The position numbers and the translations under genes are program-made. DNA of 52,386 nt. Source: Methylobacterium segetis (GTDB taxonomy: Bacteria > Pseudomonadota > Alphaproteobacteria > Rhizobiales > Beijerinckiaceae). The notes below the pieces were generated by a model, which had not been told where the DNA came from, did no database searches, and worked only from the letters and a program-made list of their open reading frames with translations. Each line of letters opens with the position of its first letter. Position 1 is the first letter of the stretch. Positions 42,345 through 51,282 of the stretch are shown piece by piece. Location of the stretch: assembly GCF_004348265.1 (NCBI RefSeq), contig NZ_SMNT01000027.1, positions 1 through 52,386 of the forward strand, read 5' to 3'.

Positions 42345-43589
42345 GTGCCCGATTCCGCTCCCGCCCCCCTGCCCCGCTCCGAGCCCGGCCCCCATGCCGT
42401 CGCGGTGGTGGGCGCGGGCGCGGCCGGGCTCTCGGCGGCCCTGGCGCTGGCGCGGGCGGGCATCGCCACGGCGCTCGTCGGCCGCCACGCGCCGGTGGCG
42501 GACGGGCGCACCGTCGCCCTCCTCGACGGCTCGGTGCGCTTCCTCGAGGCCCTCGGGGCCTGGGAGGCGCTCCGGGACCACGCGGCGCCGCTCGCCGAAC
42601 TGCACATCGTCGACGATACCGGCAGCCTGTTCCGGCCGCCCCCGGCCCGGTTCCGGGCCGGCGAGATCGGGCTCGCCGCCTTCGGCTGGAACGTCGAGAG
42701 CGCCCGCCTCGTCGAGGGCCTGCGGGAGGCGGCCCGCGGGGCTGCGAACCTCACCCTGATCGAGCGCGACGTGGCGGGCTTCGCGGCCGGCGAGGCGGCG
42801 GCCCGGCTGACCCTGGAGGACGGGGCCGGCCTCGACGCGCGGCTCGTGGTCGCGGCCGATGGCGGGCGCTCGCGCCTGCGGGCGGCCTCCGGCATCCGGG
42901 TGCGGGACTGGTCCTATCCGCAGGGCGCGGTGACGACGCTGCTGGCCCATGCGCGCCCGCACCGGGACGTCTCCACCGAGTTCCACACCCGGGCCGGCCC
43001 CTTCACCCTGGTGCCGCTGCCGGGCGGCCACCGCTCCAGCCTCGTCTGGGTCACGGGCGAGGGCGCGGCGCGCCGCCTGTCGGACCTCGACGATGCCGCC
43101 CTCGCACTGGCCGCCGAGCGGCAGGCGCAAGGGCTGCTCGGGCGGATGCGGATCGACGGGCCGCGCGGCCTCGTGCCGATGCGGGGGCTCTCGGTGGGCA
43201 CCCCCGTGGCGCACCGCCTCGCCCTGATCGGCGAGGCGGCCCACGTCTTCCCCCCGATCGGCGCGCAGGGCCTCAACCTCGGCCTGCGCGACGCGGCGGC
43301 CCTGCGCGACGCCGTCGTCGCCGCGGCCCGGGACGGGCGCGATCCCGGCGCGCGGAGCGCGCTGTCCGGCTTCGCGCGGGCGCGCAGCCTCGATGCGGGC
43401 CTGCGCACGGCCGCGGTCGACGCCCTCAACCGGAGCCTGCTCACCCCCTTCCTGCCCCTCGACGCCCTGCGCGGCGCCGGGCTCCTCGCCATGACGACGA
43501 TCGGCCCCTTGCGCCGCGCGGTCATGCGCGAGGGGGTCCTGCCCCGCCTCAACGCGCCGGAGCTGATGCGCGGGCCGGCACGGCCCTGA
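42345..43589 (+). CDS. UbiH/COQ6-family FAD monooxygenase
   Basis: A 414-residue FAD-dependent hydroxylase for ubiquinone ring hydroxylation or a similar aromatic step. FAD motif VVGAGAAGLSAALALARAG (about 21-39), the NADPH/FAD DG motif VVAADGGRSRLRAA, and GEAAHVFPPIGAQGLNLGLRDAAAL, the GD-type motif. UbiH, UbiF and UbiI are hard to separate by sequence, so I leave the symbol blank. GTG 42345 has GAGGA upstream. Confidence 0.88.
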   Translation: MPDSAPAPLPRSEPGPHAVAVVGAGAAGLSAALALARAGIATALVGRHAPVADGRTVALLDGSVRFLEALGAWEALRDHAAPLAELHIVDDTGSLFRPPPARFRAGEIGLAAFGWNVESARLVEGLREAARGAANLTLIERDVAGFAAGEAAARLTLEDGAGLDARLVVAADGGRSRLRAASGIRVRDWSYPQGAVTTLLAHARPHRDVSTEFHTRAGPFTLVPLPGGHRSSLVWVTGEGAARRLSDLDDAALALAAERQAQGLLGRMRIDGPRGLVPMRGLSVGTPVAHRLALIGEAAHVFPPIGAQGLNLGLRDAAALRDAVVAAARDGRDPGARSALSGFARARSLDAGLRTAAVDALNRSLLTPFLPLDALRGAGLLAMTTIGPLRRAVMREGVLPRLNAPELMRGPARP

Positions 43590-43843
43590 GCGGCGGGACC
43601 GCGCGATCGGCCGCCCTCGTCGGCACGGGCGCGCCGGCCCGGGGCCTGCCGCCCCGGTCCCCGCCCCCCGCAATGAACAGCAACGGCGCCGCCTCGCCCC
43701 CGCCCGAAGTGGTGGTTCATCTCGCGCTCAGGTGAGGTCGGCATCTTTCGCACTGCAATCTCGCGGGCGAACCAATCCGGCCCCAGCGTGTTATTGCTAG
43801 GGTCCCTTCCCAAGGGACGCGCGATGAGATAACGCTGAAGCTT
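43590..43843. promoter_or_regulatory. Gap before the receiver-like gene, with a dyad
   Basis: A 254-bp gap with no credible gene. GTCCCTT (43802-43808) and AAGGGAC (43812-43818) form a 7-bp-arm dyad around CCC, 26 bp before the receiver-like start. It is a candidate operator or short hairpin; a TTATTGCTAG run just upstream may be the -10 region. Confidence 0.45.
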
Positions 43844-44188
43844 ATGGGTGCGCTGCAACAAGTCCTTGTTGTCGACGACGGCCACCGCGCCGTCGATCAT
43901 TCCCTTGCTGCGGAGCTCGCCGAGCTCGGCTACGCGAGCGTCACGGCCTCGCTCGAAGCGGCCGAGGACGTGCTCGCGGTGATCGCCCGCCCCGCCGCCA
44001 TCCTGCTCCAGACCCCGGCCCGCGGCGGCTCCGCCTTCGCCGAGCGCGCCGCCGCCCTGCGCGCCCAGATGCGCGAGGCCGGCATCCCCGTCCTCGTCGT
44101 GGACGAGGCCGCGGGCGCCCGCAGCGGCGCACCCGTCGACCTGAAGAGCCGCATCGGCCCCTACGTCCTCAACGAGCCGGACCTCTAG
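43844..44188 (+). CDS. Degenerate receiver-like protein
   Basis: A 114-residue protein with a CheY-like alternation of strands and helices: QVLVVDDGHRAVDHSLAAELAELGYASVTA and then a strand AAILLQTPA. The acidic pair survives as Asp-Asp but the site where the phosphorylated Asp should be reads Q-T-P, and no conserved Lys is seen. It would not be phosphorylated by a kinase; a pseudo-receiver role by protein contact is the best guess. Convergent with mfd. Confidence 0.6.
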   Translation: MGALQQVLVVDDGHRAVDHSLAAELAELGYASVTASLEAAEDVLAVIARPAAILLQTPARGGSAFAERAAALRAQMREAGIPVLVVDEAAGARSGAPVDLKSRIGPYVLNEPDL

Positions 44189-44323
44189 CGCACCGACGCC
44201 GCGCGTCCCGCGAGCCCGCCTCGGGGGCGGAGGACGCGCTCAGGTTCCGCGCGAGGATCGGGCCGTAAGCCCCTCGCCCCCCTCCCTGTTCTCCCTCATC
44301 GACACGTCGCGAGGCGGCCCCGG

Positions 44324-47300
44324 TCAGGCCGCCTTCCTGCCCTTGCGCCCCGCGATCTTGGCCAGGCTCCGCAGGATCTGCGTCGTGATCTTCAGGCGCT
44401 CCGGCACCGTGTCGAGCTCGCGGATGAAGACGATGCTCATGTCGGGCCGGACCTTGGCGAAGGAGCCCTGCTCGGCGACGAAGGCCACGAGACCCGGCGG
44501 GTTGGCGAAGGCCCGGTCGCGGAAGTGGATGACGACGCCCTTCGGGCCGGCCTCGACCTTCTCGACGTTCGTGTCGCGGCACAGGATCTTGATCGTCACG
44601 ATCTTGAGGAGCTGCTCCACCTCCGGCGGCAGCGGCCCGAACCGGTCGATCAGCTCGGCCCCGAAGCTCTCCATCTCGGCATCGTTCTCGATCGTCGAGA
44701 GGCGCCGGTAGAGGCCGAGGCGCACCGTGAGGTCCTCGACGTAATCCTCCGGGATGGTGACAGGGGCGCCGAGCGCGATGGTGGGCGACCACGCCTCCTC
44801 CACCGGCTCGTCGATGCCCGCCTTCAGCGCGGTGACCGCATCCTCCAGCATCTGCTGGTAGAGCTCGTAGCCGACCTCCTTGATGTGGCCGGATTGCTCG
44901 TCGCCGAGCAGGTTGCCGGCGCCGCGGATGTCGAGGTCGTGGGAGGCGAGCTGGAAGCCCGCGCCCAGCGTGTCGAGGCTCTGGAGCACCTGCAGCCGCT
45001 TCTCGGCCTGGACCGTGAGCTGGCGGTTCGCCGGCGTCGTGAAGAGCGCGTAGGCCCGCGCCTTCGAGCGGCCGACGCGGCCCCGGAGCTGGTAGAGCTG
45101 GGCCAGCCCGAACATGTCGGCCCGGTGCACGATCAGCGTGTTGGCGGTCGGGATGTCGAGGCCCGATTCCACGATCGTGGTCGAGAGGAGCACGTCGAAC
45201 TTGCCCTCGTAGAAGGCCGTCATCACGTCCTCGAGCTGGCCCGCCGCCATCTGGCCGTGGGCGACCGCGACCTTGATCTCGGGCATCTCGGCATCGAGGA
45301 AGCGCTTCACCTCGGCGAGGTCCTCGATGCGCGGCACCACGTAGAAGGCCTGGCCCCCGCGGTAGCGCTCGCGCAGGAGCGCCTCGCGGATCAGCAGGGG
45401 GTCGAAGGGCGTCACGAAGGTGCGCACGGCGAGGCGGTCGACCGGGGGGGTCGCGATGATCGAGAGCTCGCGCACGCCCGTCATGGCGAGCTGGAGGGTG
45501 CGCGGGATCGGGGTCGCCGAGAGCGTCAGCACGTGGACGTCGCTCTTGAGCGCCTTCAGCCGCTCCTTGTGGGTGACGCCGAAATGCTGCTCCTCGTCCA
45601 CGATGATGAGGCCGAGATCCTTGAACGTGACCGCCTTGGCGAGCAGCGCGTGGGTGCCGACCACGATGTCGACGGTGCCGTCGGCGAGCCCCTCGCGGAC
45701 CTTCTTGAGGTCCCCGCTCGACACGAAGCGCGAGGCCTGCGCCACCTGGACGGGCAATCCCTTGAAGCGCTCGGCGAAGGTCCGGTAGTGCTGGCGGGCC
45801 AGCAGCGTGGTGGGCACCACCACCGCCACCTGACGCCCCGAGATCGCCGCCGCGAAGGCGGCGCGGAGCGCCACCTCGGTCTTGCCGAAGCCGACATCGC
45901 CGCAGACGAGCCGGTCCATCGGCCGGCCCGCATTGAGGTCGTCGAGCACCGCCTCGATGGCGTTGCCCTGGTCCTCGGTCTCCTCGAAGGGGAAGCGGGC
46001 GGCGAACTCGCCGTAGAGCCCCTCCGGCGCGACGAGGCGGGGGGCGGGCTTCACGAAGCGCTCGGCCGCGATCTTGATGAGCGCGCCCGCCATCTCGAGG
46101 ATGCGGCGCTTCATCTTGGCCTTGCGGGCCTGCCAGGCGCCGCCGCCGAGCCGGTCGAGGGGCACCTCGGCATCCTCGGAGCCGTAGCGGGTCAGGAGCT
46201 CGATGTTCTCCACCGGCAGGAGCAGCAGGCCGCCGGTATATTGCAGCTCCAGGCAATCGTGCGGCGCGCCCGCCGCCGTGATGGTCTTGAGGCCGACGAA
46301 GCGGCCGATGCCGTGGTCGGCATGGACCACGAGGTCGCCCGGCTGCAGCGCCTGCACCTCCAGGATGACGTCCTGCGGGCGCTTGGCCTTGCGCTTGGCG
46401 CGCACCAGCCGGTCGCCGAGGATGTCGCCCTCGGCCACGACCGCGAGCTGGCCCGCCGTGAACCCGGCCTCGAGCCCCCAGACCGCGACCGCGACATCCG
46501 TGCCGCGCTTCAGGGCGTAGACGTCCGACAGCCGGGTGATCGCGACCGGCTTCTTCAGGCCGTGGTCCGACAGCACGCCGCAGAGCCGGTCCCGGGAGCC
46601 GTCGGACCAGGATCCGAGGATCACGTGATGACCGGATCCCTGCAGGTCGCGCACATGCGCCACCGCGGCGTCGAAGACGCTTGCCGATTCCTCGGCGCGC
46701 TCGGGCGCGAAGCTGCGCCCCGGCTGGCCCTCGCAATCGATGACGGCGCGATCCGCGCTCTCGGGCAGGGCGAAGGGCGTGAGCCGGGCCACGCTCGCGC
46801 CGGCGACGCGCTCCTTCCACTCGTTCGGGGTGAGGTAGAGGGCGCGCGGCGGCAGCGGCTTGTAGGGCGCGACGCCGGCCTGGGGCGTCTTGAGCGCGCC
46901 CTCGCGGGCCTGGAAGTAATCCTGGACGAGGGCGAGGCGCTCGGCCACCGCCTCCTCGACCTGCGCGTCGAACACCAGCGGCACGCCCGCGACGTAGTCG
47001 AACAGCGTGTCGAGATGGTCGTAGAAGAGCGGCATCCAGTGCTCGAGCCCGGCGTAGCGGCGGCCCTCGCTCACCGTCTCGTAGAGGCGGTCGTCCCGGG
47101 TCGCGGCGCCGAAATTCTGGATGTAGCCCTGGCGGAAGCGCCGGATCGTCTCGGTGGTGAGCTGCACCTCGCTCATCGGCACGAGGTCGAGGGAGCGCAA
47201 TTGCCCGATCGTGCGCTGGGTCTCCGGATCGAAGGCGCGGATCGATTCGAGCGTGTCGCCGAAGAAGTCGAGGCGGATCGGGTTCGGCAGGCCCGGCGGC

Positions 47301-47917
47301 GACAGGTCGAGGATGCCGCCGCGCACGGCGTACTCGCCGGTGTCGCGCACGGTGCCGGTGCGCAGGAAGCCGTTCGCCTCGACCCAGGCCGTGACCTTGT
47401 CCATCGACACGACGTTGCCGATCGCCGCCGAGAAGGTCTCGACCGCGATCCGCTCCCGCGGCGGCACCCGCTGCACGAGGGCGTTGACGGTGGTGCAGAG
47501 GATGCGGGGGTTCTCCTCGGAGGAGCGCGAGCGGGTCAGCCGCGAGAGCGCCGTCATCCGCTGCGCGGCGATGGCGGAATTGGGCGAGACCCGGTCGTAG
47601 GGCTGGCAGTCCCAGGCCGGCACGCTCATGATCTCGATCTCGGGCGCCACGAAGCGGAGCGCCGTCTGGAAGGCGTTCGAGCGCCCGGAATCGCGCGCCA
47701 CGTGGACCAGCACCGCCGGCCCCTCGAAGCCCTGACCGAGCGCGCGTGCGAGATCGGCCACGACGAGGGCGTCGAAGCCTTCCGGCACGCGGGAGAGCGT
47801 CGGGCTGTCGCCGCGCTTGAGCGCCTCCAGCGCCTTCGCGAGGGGGCCGGATTTCGGCAGGGCGAAGCGGGCGGCCTGCGGCTTCGGGGCGGAGGGTTTC
47901 GGGGCGGGTTTCGACAT
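44324..47917 (-). CDS. mfd: Transcription-repair coupling factor Mfd
   Basis: A 1197-residue DNA translocase that removes stalled RNA polymerase and recruits UvrA for strand-specific repair. Domains in order: UvrB-homology region (about 30-350); the CarD-like RNA-polymerase interaction domain with LQPGDLVVHADHGIGRFVG; helicase lobes with GDVGFGKTEVALRAAFAA, DEEQHFGV and SATPIPRTLQLAM; RecG-like TRG region QLRGRVGRSKARAYAL; C-terminal TRCF domain. ATG 47917 is the family-like start; the frame continues upstream to 48034 through an intergenic repeat. Normal length. Confidence 0.97.
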   Translation of the reverse strand: MSKPAPKPSAPKPQAARFALPKSGPLAKALEALKRGDSPTLSRVPEGFDALVVADLARALGQGFEGPAVLVHVARDSGRSNAFQTALRFVAPEIEIMSVPAWDCQPYDRVSPNSAIAAQRMTALSRLTRSRSSEENPRILCTTVNALVQRVPPRERIAVETFSAAIGNVVSMDKVTAWVEANGFLRTGTVRDTGEYAVRGGILDLSPPGLPNPIRLDFFGDTLESIRAFDPETQRTIGQLRSLDLVPMSEVQLTTETIRRFRQGYIQNFGAATRDDRLYETVSEGRRYAGLEHWMPLFYDHLDTLFDYVAGVPLVFDAQVEEAVAERLALVQDYFQAREGALKTPQAGVAPYKPLPPRALYLTPNEWKERVAGASVARLTPFALPESADRAVIDCEGQPGRSFAPERAEESASVFDAAVAHVRDLQGSGHHVILGSWSDGSRDRLCGVLSDHGLKKPVAITRLSDVYALKRGTDVAVAVWGLEAGFTAGQLAVVAEGDILGDRLVRAKRKAKRPQDVILEVQALQPGDLVVHADHGIGRFVGLKTITAAGAPHDCLELQYTGGLLLLPVENIELLTRYGSEDAEVPLDRLGGGAWQARKAKMKRRILEMAGALIKIAAERFVKPAPRLVAPEGLYGEFAARFPFEETEDQGNAIEAVLDDLNAGRPMDRLVCGDVGFGKTEVALRAAFAAAISGRQVAVVVPTTLLARQHYRTFAERFKGLPVQVAQASRFVSSGDLKKVREGLADGTVDIVVGTHALLAKAVTFKDLGLIIVDEEQHFGVTHKERLKALKSDVHVLTLSATPIPRTLQLAMTGVRELSIIATPPVDRLAVRTFVTPFDPLLIREALLRERYRGGQAFYVVPRIEDLAEVKRFLDAEMPEIKVAVAHGQMAAGQLEDVMTAFYEGKFDVLLSTTIVESGLDIPTANTLIVHRADMFGLAQLYQLRGRVGRSKARAYALFTTPANRQLTVQAEKRLQVLQSLDTLGAGFQLASHDLDIRGAGNLLGDEQSGHIKEVGYELYQQMLEDAVTALKAGIDEPVEEAWSPTIALGAPVTIPEDYVEDLTVRLGLYRRLSTIENDAEMESFGAELIDRFGPLPPEVEQLLKIVTIKILCRDTNVEKVEAGPKGVVIHFRDRAFANPPGLVAFVAEQGSFAKVRPDMSIVFIRELDTVPERLKITTQILRSLAKIAGRKGRKAA

Positions 47918-47977
47918 GAAGGGGGTGCGGGTCGCTTCGTTCTGCTGGCAGCGTGAATAACTCGGCGCCGACGCGCT

Positions 47978-48084
47978 CCCTCTCCCGTGCGGGAGAGGGC
48001 TGGGGTGAGGGGGCGCGCTCCGGCTGACGCGCATCCCTCACCCGGTGCGCTGGCGCGCATGCGACCTCTCCCGGACGGGAGAGG
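47978..48084. repeat. CTCTCCCG-type intergenic repeat, second copy
   Basis: Left arm at 47978-48011 (CCCTCTCCCGTGCGGGAGAGGG, then CTGGGGTGAGGG) and right arm at 48035-48084 (CCCTCACCC, then CCTCTCCCGGACGGGAGAGG) are of the same family as the element at 40752. It lies between mfd and sdhE, partly in the mfd leader. Confidence 0.78.
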
Positions 48085-48101
48085 CGGGAGACCGAGCCGC
48101 G

Positions 48102-48398
48102 TCAGCTATGGATCGGCGCGTCGTGCCGGTGGAACGATCGCAGCCGCCGGTAGACCGGCGTGTCGTAGTTTCCCGGCACCTCCGCCTCGCCGGTGAGCCA
48201 GCGGAACAGGTCGCGGTCGGGCACCTCGATCAGCGCCTCGAACTCCGCCAGCTCCGCCTCGCTCAAGCGGCCGATCTCGGCATCGGCGAAGCGGCCCATG
48301 ATCAGGTCCATCTCGCGGATGCCGCGGTGCCAGGCCCGGTAGAGGGTGCGGCGGCGGCGCGGATCGAGATCCGCGCTGGTGCGGGTGGTGCCGGACAT
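48102..48398 (-). CDS. sdhE: Succinate dehydrogenase assembly factor SdhE
   Basis: A 98-residue protein that promotes covalent FAD attachment to SdhA. The signature RGIREMDLIMGRFAD matches the family R-G-x-x-E motif. The start ATG 48398 has AAGG upstream. It lies divergent from recG with a GATC-rich repeat in the gap, the usual alphaproteobacterial recG/sdhE neighbourhood. Confidence 0.93.
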   Translation of the reverse strand: MSGTTRTSADLDPRRRRTLYRAWHRGIREMDLIMGRFADAEIGRLSEAELAEFEALIEVPDRDLFRWLTGEAEVPGNYDTPVYRRLRSFHRHDAPIHS

Positions 48399-48434
48399 GG
48401 AGCGAACCTTGGAGCCAATCTTGGGAGCCAAACC

Positions 48435-48490
48435 CGTGATGCCGTGATCCGGGGATCCACGGATCCCTGAATCCCCTGATCCCTGGAGCG
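48435..48490. repeat. GATC-rich repeat, copy D
   Basis: GTGATCCGGGGATCCACGGATCCCTGAATC repeats GATC and GGATCC words as in copies A-C, here in the sdhE/recG divergent gap. The surrounding promoter sequence for recG must lie within or beside it. Confidence 0.6.
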
Positions 48491-48633
48491 ACGGATTGCA
48501 AGGACGGCTTGCGCCGCCTCGCCGCGATTCTGGAAGCTGTGCCGCAGCGGGAGCCGGGCCGGATCCGGTATATAAGGTCGACCGCCCGCGGCACCATCCT
48601 CGAAGGCCGCGTCCCCGCCCCCGCCGCTTCCGC

Positions 48634-50778
48634 ATGACCGACGCCCCTGCCCCGACGCCGCTCCGGCCGACCATCCTCGACCCGCTCTTCGCCCCCGCCC
48701 GGACCCTGCCCGGAATCGGCCCGAAGGCCGCGCCCCTGATCGAGCGGCTTCTCGGCAGCCCCGAGCAGGCGGCCCGCATCGTCGACCTGCTGTTCCACCT
48801 GCCGCAGGGGGGCGTGGCGCGCCAGATGAAGGGCTCGATCGCCGAGGCGCCGCCGGGCGAGCCCGTCACCCTCGGCGTCACGGTCGTGGCCCACCGGCCG
48901 CCGCAGCCCGGGGCCGGGCGGCGCCCGCACCGGGTGCTGGTGGAGGATGCCACCGGCGACATCTCCCTCGTCTTCTTCGGCATGCCGCGGGCGCGGATCG
49001 AGAAGATGCTGCCGCTCGGCAGCCACCGCTACGTCTCGGGCCGGATCGACCTCTGGGACGGGCACCGGCAGATGGTGCACCCCTCCCGCGTCACCGACGA
49101 GGCCGGGCTCGCCGCCCTCCCCGCCGTCGAGCCGATCTACGGGGCGACGGAGGGGCTGACCTCGCGGGCGATCTCGAAGCTCGCCCACGCCGCCCTCGAC
49201 CGGCTGCCGGTGCTGCCCGAATGGCAGGACCCGGCTTGGCTCGCCCGCCAGGGCTGGCCCGCCTTCGCCGACGCGCTGCGGGCCGAGCACCGGCCCGAGG
49301 AGGCGCCCCCACCCCGGCGGGAGGGCGCGGAGGCCCCGCCCCGGCCGCCCGCCCGCCAGCGCCTCGCCTACGACGAATTGCTCGCCTCGCAACTGGCGCT
49401 CGCCCTGCTGCGGGCCCGCCAGCGCCGCAAGCCCGGCCGGGTCAATGCCGGCGACGGGCACCTCGCCGGCCGGATCGAGGCCGGCCTCCCCTTCGGGCTG
49501 ACGGGCGCGCAGGCCCGCGCGGTGGCCGAGATCCGGGCGGACCTCGCCAGCGACCGGCGCATGCTGCGCCTCCTCCAGGGCGATGTCGGCTCCGGCAAGA
49601 CGGCGGTGGCGCTGCTCGCCATGGCGCATGCCGTCGAGGCGGGGCGGCAGGCGGCCCTGATGGCGCCGACCGAGATCCTGGCCCGCCAGCATCACGAGCG
49701 GCTGCGCCCGCTCGCCGGCCCCTTGCGCCTGCGCCTGATGACGGGGCGCGATCGGACGGCGGAGCGGCGCGCGACGCTCGCCGACCTCGCCGAGGGCCAG
49801 ATCGACATCCTCGTCGGTACCCACGCCCTGTTCCAGGAGAGCGTGGTGTTCCGCGATCTCGGCCTCGCGGTGGTGGACGAGCAGCACCGCTTCGGCGTGC
49901 ACCAGCGCCTCGCGCTCGGCGCCAAGGGCGAGGCGGTCGACTTCCTCGTGATGACCGCGACGCCGATCCCGCGGACCCTGGCGCTCACCTTCTTCGGCGA
50001 CATGGACGTCTCGGTCCTCGACGAGAAGCCCGCCGGCCGCCAGCCGATCCGGACGATCACGATCCCCGTGGAGCGCATCGACGAGGTGGTGGCGGGGCTG
50101 GAGCGGGCGCTGGCGCGGGGCGAGCGGGTCTACTGGATCTGCCCGCTCGTCGCCGAATCCGAGTTCGTCGACCTCGCCGCCGCGCAGGAGCGGTTCGAGG
50201 ATCTGGCGGGCCATTTCGGGGCGGCGGTCGGCCTGATCCACGGCAAGATGCCGGGGCCGGACAAGGACGCGGCGATGGAGCGCTTCGCGGCCGGCACGAC
50301 CCGGATCCTCGTCTCCACCACCGTGGTCGAGGTCGGCGTCGACGTTCCGGAGGCGACCATCATGGTGATCGAGCATGCGGAGCGCTTCGGCCTCGCCCAG
50401 CTCCACCAGCTGCGCGGGCGGGTGGGCCGCGGCTCGGCCGCCTCCTCCTGCCTGCTGCTCTACCGGGGGCCGCTCGGCCAGGTCGCCCGGGCCCGGCTCG
50501 AGATGATGCGCGACAGCGAGGACGGCTTCCGGATCGCCGAGGAGGACCTGCGCCTGCGCGGCGAGGGCGAGGTGCTGGGCACCCGCCAGTCGGGCCTCGC
50601 CGCCTTCCGCCTCGCGAGCCTGGAGAGCGACGGCGGCCTGCTGGAGGCCGCCCGCGACGATGCCCGGCTCGTGGTCGAGCGCGACCCCGGCCTCCGGAGC
50701 GAGCGGGGGCAGGCCCTGCGCGTGCTCCTCTACCTGTTCGAGCGGGAGGCCGCGATCCGCCTGCTCGGGGCCGGTTAA
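48634..50778 (+). CDS. recG: ATP-dependent DNA helicase RecG
   Basis: A 714-residue fork-regression helicase. Wedge (OB-like) domain about 20-230; helicase motifs GDVGSGKTAVA, APTEILARQH, DEQHRFGV, TATPIPRTLALTF and QLRGRVGRG (TRG) with the final RLASLESDGGLLEAARDDA. ATG 48634 gives a usual family start. Length normal. Transcribed away from sdhE. Confidence 0.97.
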   Translation: MTDAPAPTPLRPTILDPLFAPARTLPGIGPKAAPLIERLLGSPEQAARIVDLLFHLPQGGVARQMKGSIAEAPPGEPVTLGVTVVAHRPPQPGAGRRPHRVLVEDATGDISLVFFGMPRARIEKMLPLGSHRYVSGRIDLWDGHRQMVHPSRVTDEAGLAALPAVEPIYGATEGLTSRAISKLAHAALDRLPVLPEWQDPAWLARQGWPAFADALRAEHRPEEAPPPRREGAEAPPRPPARQRLAYDELLASQLALALLRARQRRKPGRVNAGDGHLAGRIEAGLPFGLTGAQARAVAEIRADLASDRRMLRLLQGDVGSGKTAVALLAMAHAVEAGRQAALMAPTEILARQHHERLRPLAGPLRLRLMTGRDRTAERRATLADLAEGQIDILVGTHALFQESVVFRDLGLAVVDEQHRFGVHQRLALGAKGEAVDFLVMTATPIPRTLALTFFGDMDVSVLDEKPAGRQPIRTITIPVERIDEVVAGLERALARGERVYWICPLVAESEFVDLAAAQERFEDLAGHFGAAVGLIHGKMPGPDKDAAMERFAAGTTRILVSTTVVEVGVDVPEATIMVIEHAERFGLAQLHQLRGRVGRGSAASSCLLLYRGPLGQVARARLEMMRDSEDGFRIAEEDLRLRGEGEVLGTRQSGLAAFRLASLESDGGLLEAARDDARLVVERDPGLRSERGQALRVLLYLFEREAAIRLLGAG

Positions 50779-50978
50779 GGTTCGTTCACGATTTCCGTGC
50801 GTCCTGTGGCCTCCGGGTGAACCTGCGGGCCTCGTTCATCTGCCATACAGATTCGGGGTTGCGGCCGAGGCTCCGGAACGGCATCATCCCTTGCCGCGTT
50901 CGTGTCCCATTCTTAACTGAACATGAACGAAGGGTTGATTCGTTCAGCCCAACCGTCGGAGATGTGGAGGCTAAGCCG
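50779..50978. promoter_or_regulatory. Gap after recG with TTCGTTCA sites and a dyad
   Basis: TTCGTTCA occurs at 50781-50788 and 50939-50946, TCGTTCA at 50832-50838, and the reverse TGAACGAA at 50924-50931. The last two face each other around GGGTTGA, giving an 8-bp-arm dyad (50924-50946). The gap is less GC-rich than the genes and must hold the promoter of the gene at 50979. Confidence 0.5.
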
Positions 50979-51275
50979 ATGACCGGACCGTTCCTGCGCC
51001 TGCCGGGCTCTGCGGAGGGCTGGGACGCCCATTCAGGCGAACCGTGGCTCCTGCCAATCTCCGACACGAACGACGTGCCGGCCGATTCGGGCGCGGATGC
51101 GATCGCGCAGGCCGTCCGTCAGGCCTCCCGCCCCCTCTGGATCGCGGCCCACGGCCTCTGCCTCGCGCTGGGCCTGCTCCTCGCCGTCGAGACCGCCACG
51201 GGCTGGATGAGCCCCGGCGCCCCGCAGCCGAGCGCCGTCAAGGCGCCCGTCGTCGCCACCGCCAGCGCCTCCTAA
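50979..51275 (+). CDS. Small membrane protein, unknown function
   Basis: A 98-residue protein with one span near residues 55-72 (LWIAAHGLCLALGLLLAVETA) and hydrophilic flanks. The start ATG 50979 has GGAGG upstream. The 5' gap contains repeated TTCGTTCA words. No family recognised. Confidence 0.6.
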   Translation: MTGPFLRLPGSAEGWDAHSGEPWLLPISDTNDVPADSGADAIAQAVRQASRPLWIAAHGLCLALGLLLAVETATGWMSPGAPQPSAVKAPVVATASAS

Positions 51276-51282
51276 GGTCCCT

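Noticed and set aside
44525..47956. A very long open frame on the plus strand opposite mfd, and similar long frames opposite the hybrid kinase and across 39-42 kb.
   Set aside because: They are antisense shadows of GC-rich coding DNA; their translations are low-complexity Arg/Ala/Gly/His-rich with no domain, and the real genes are on the other strand.
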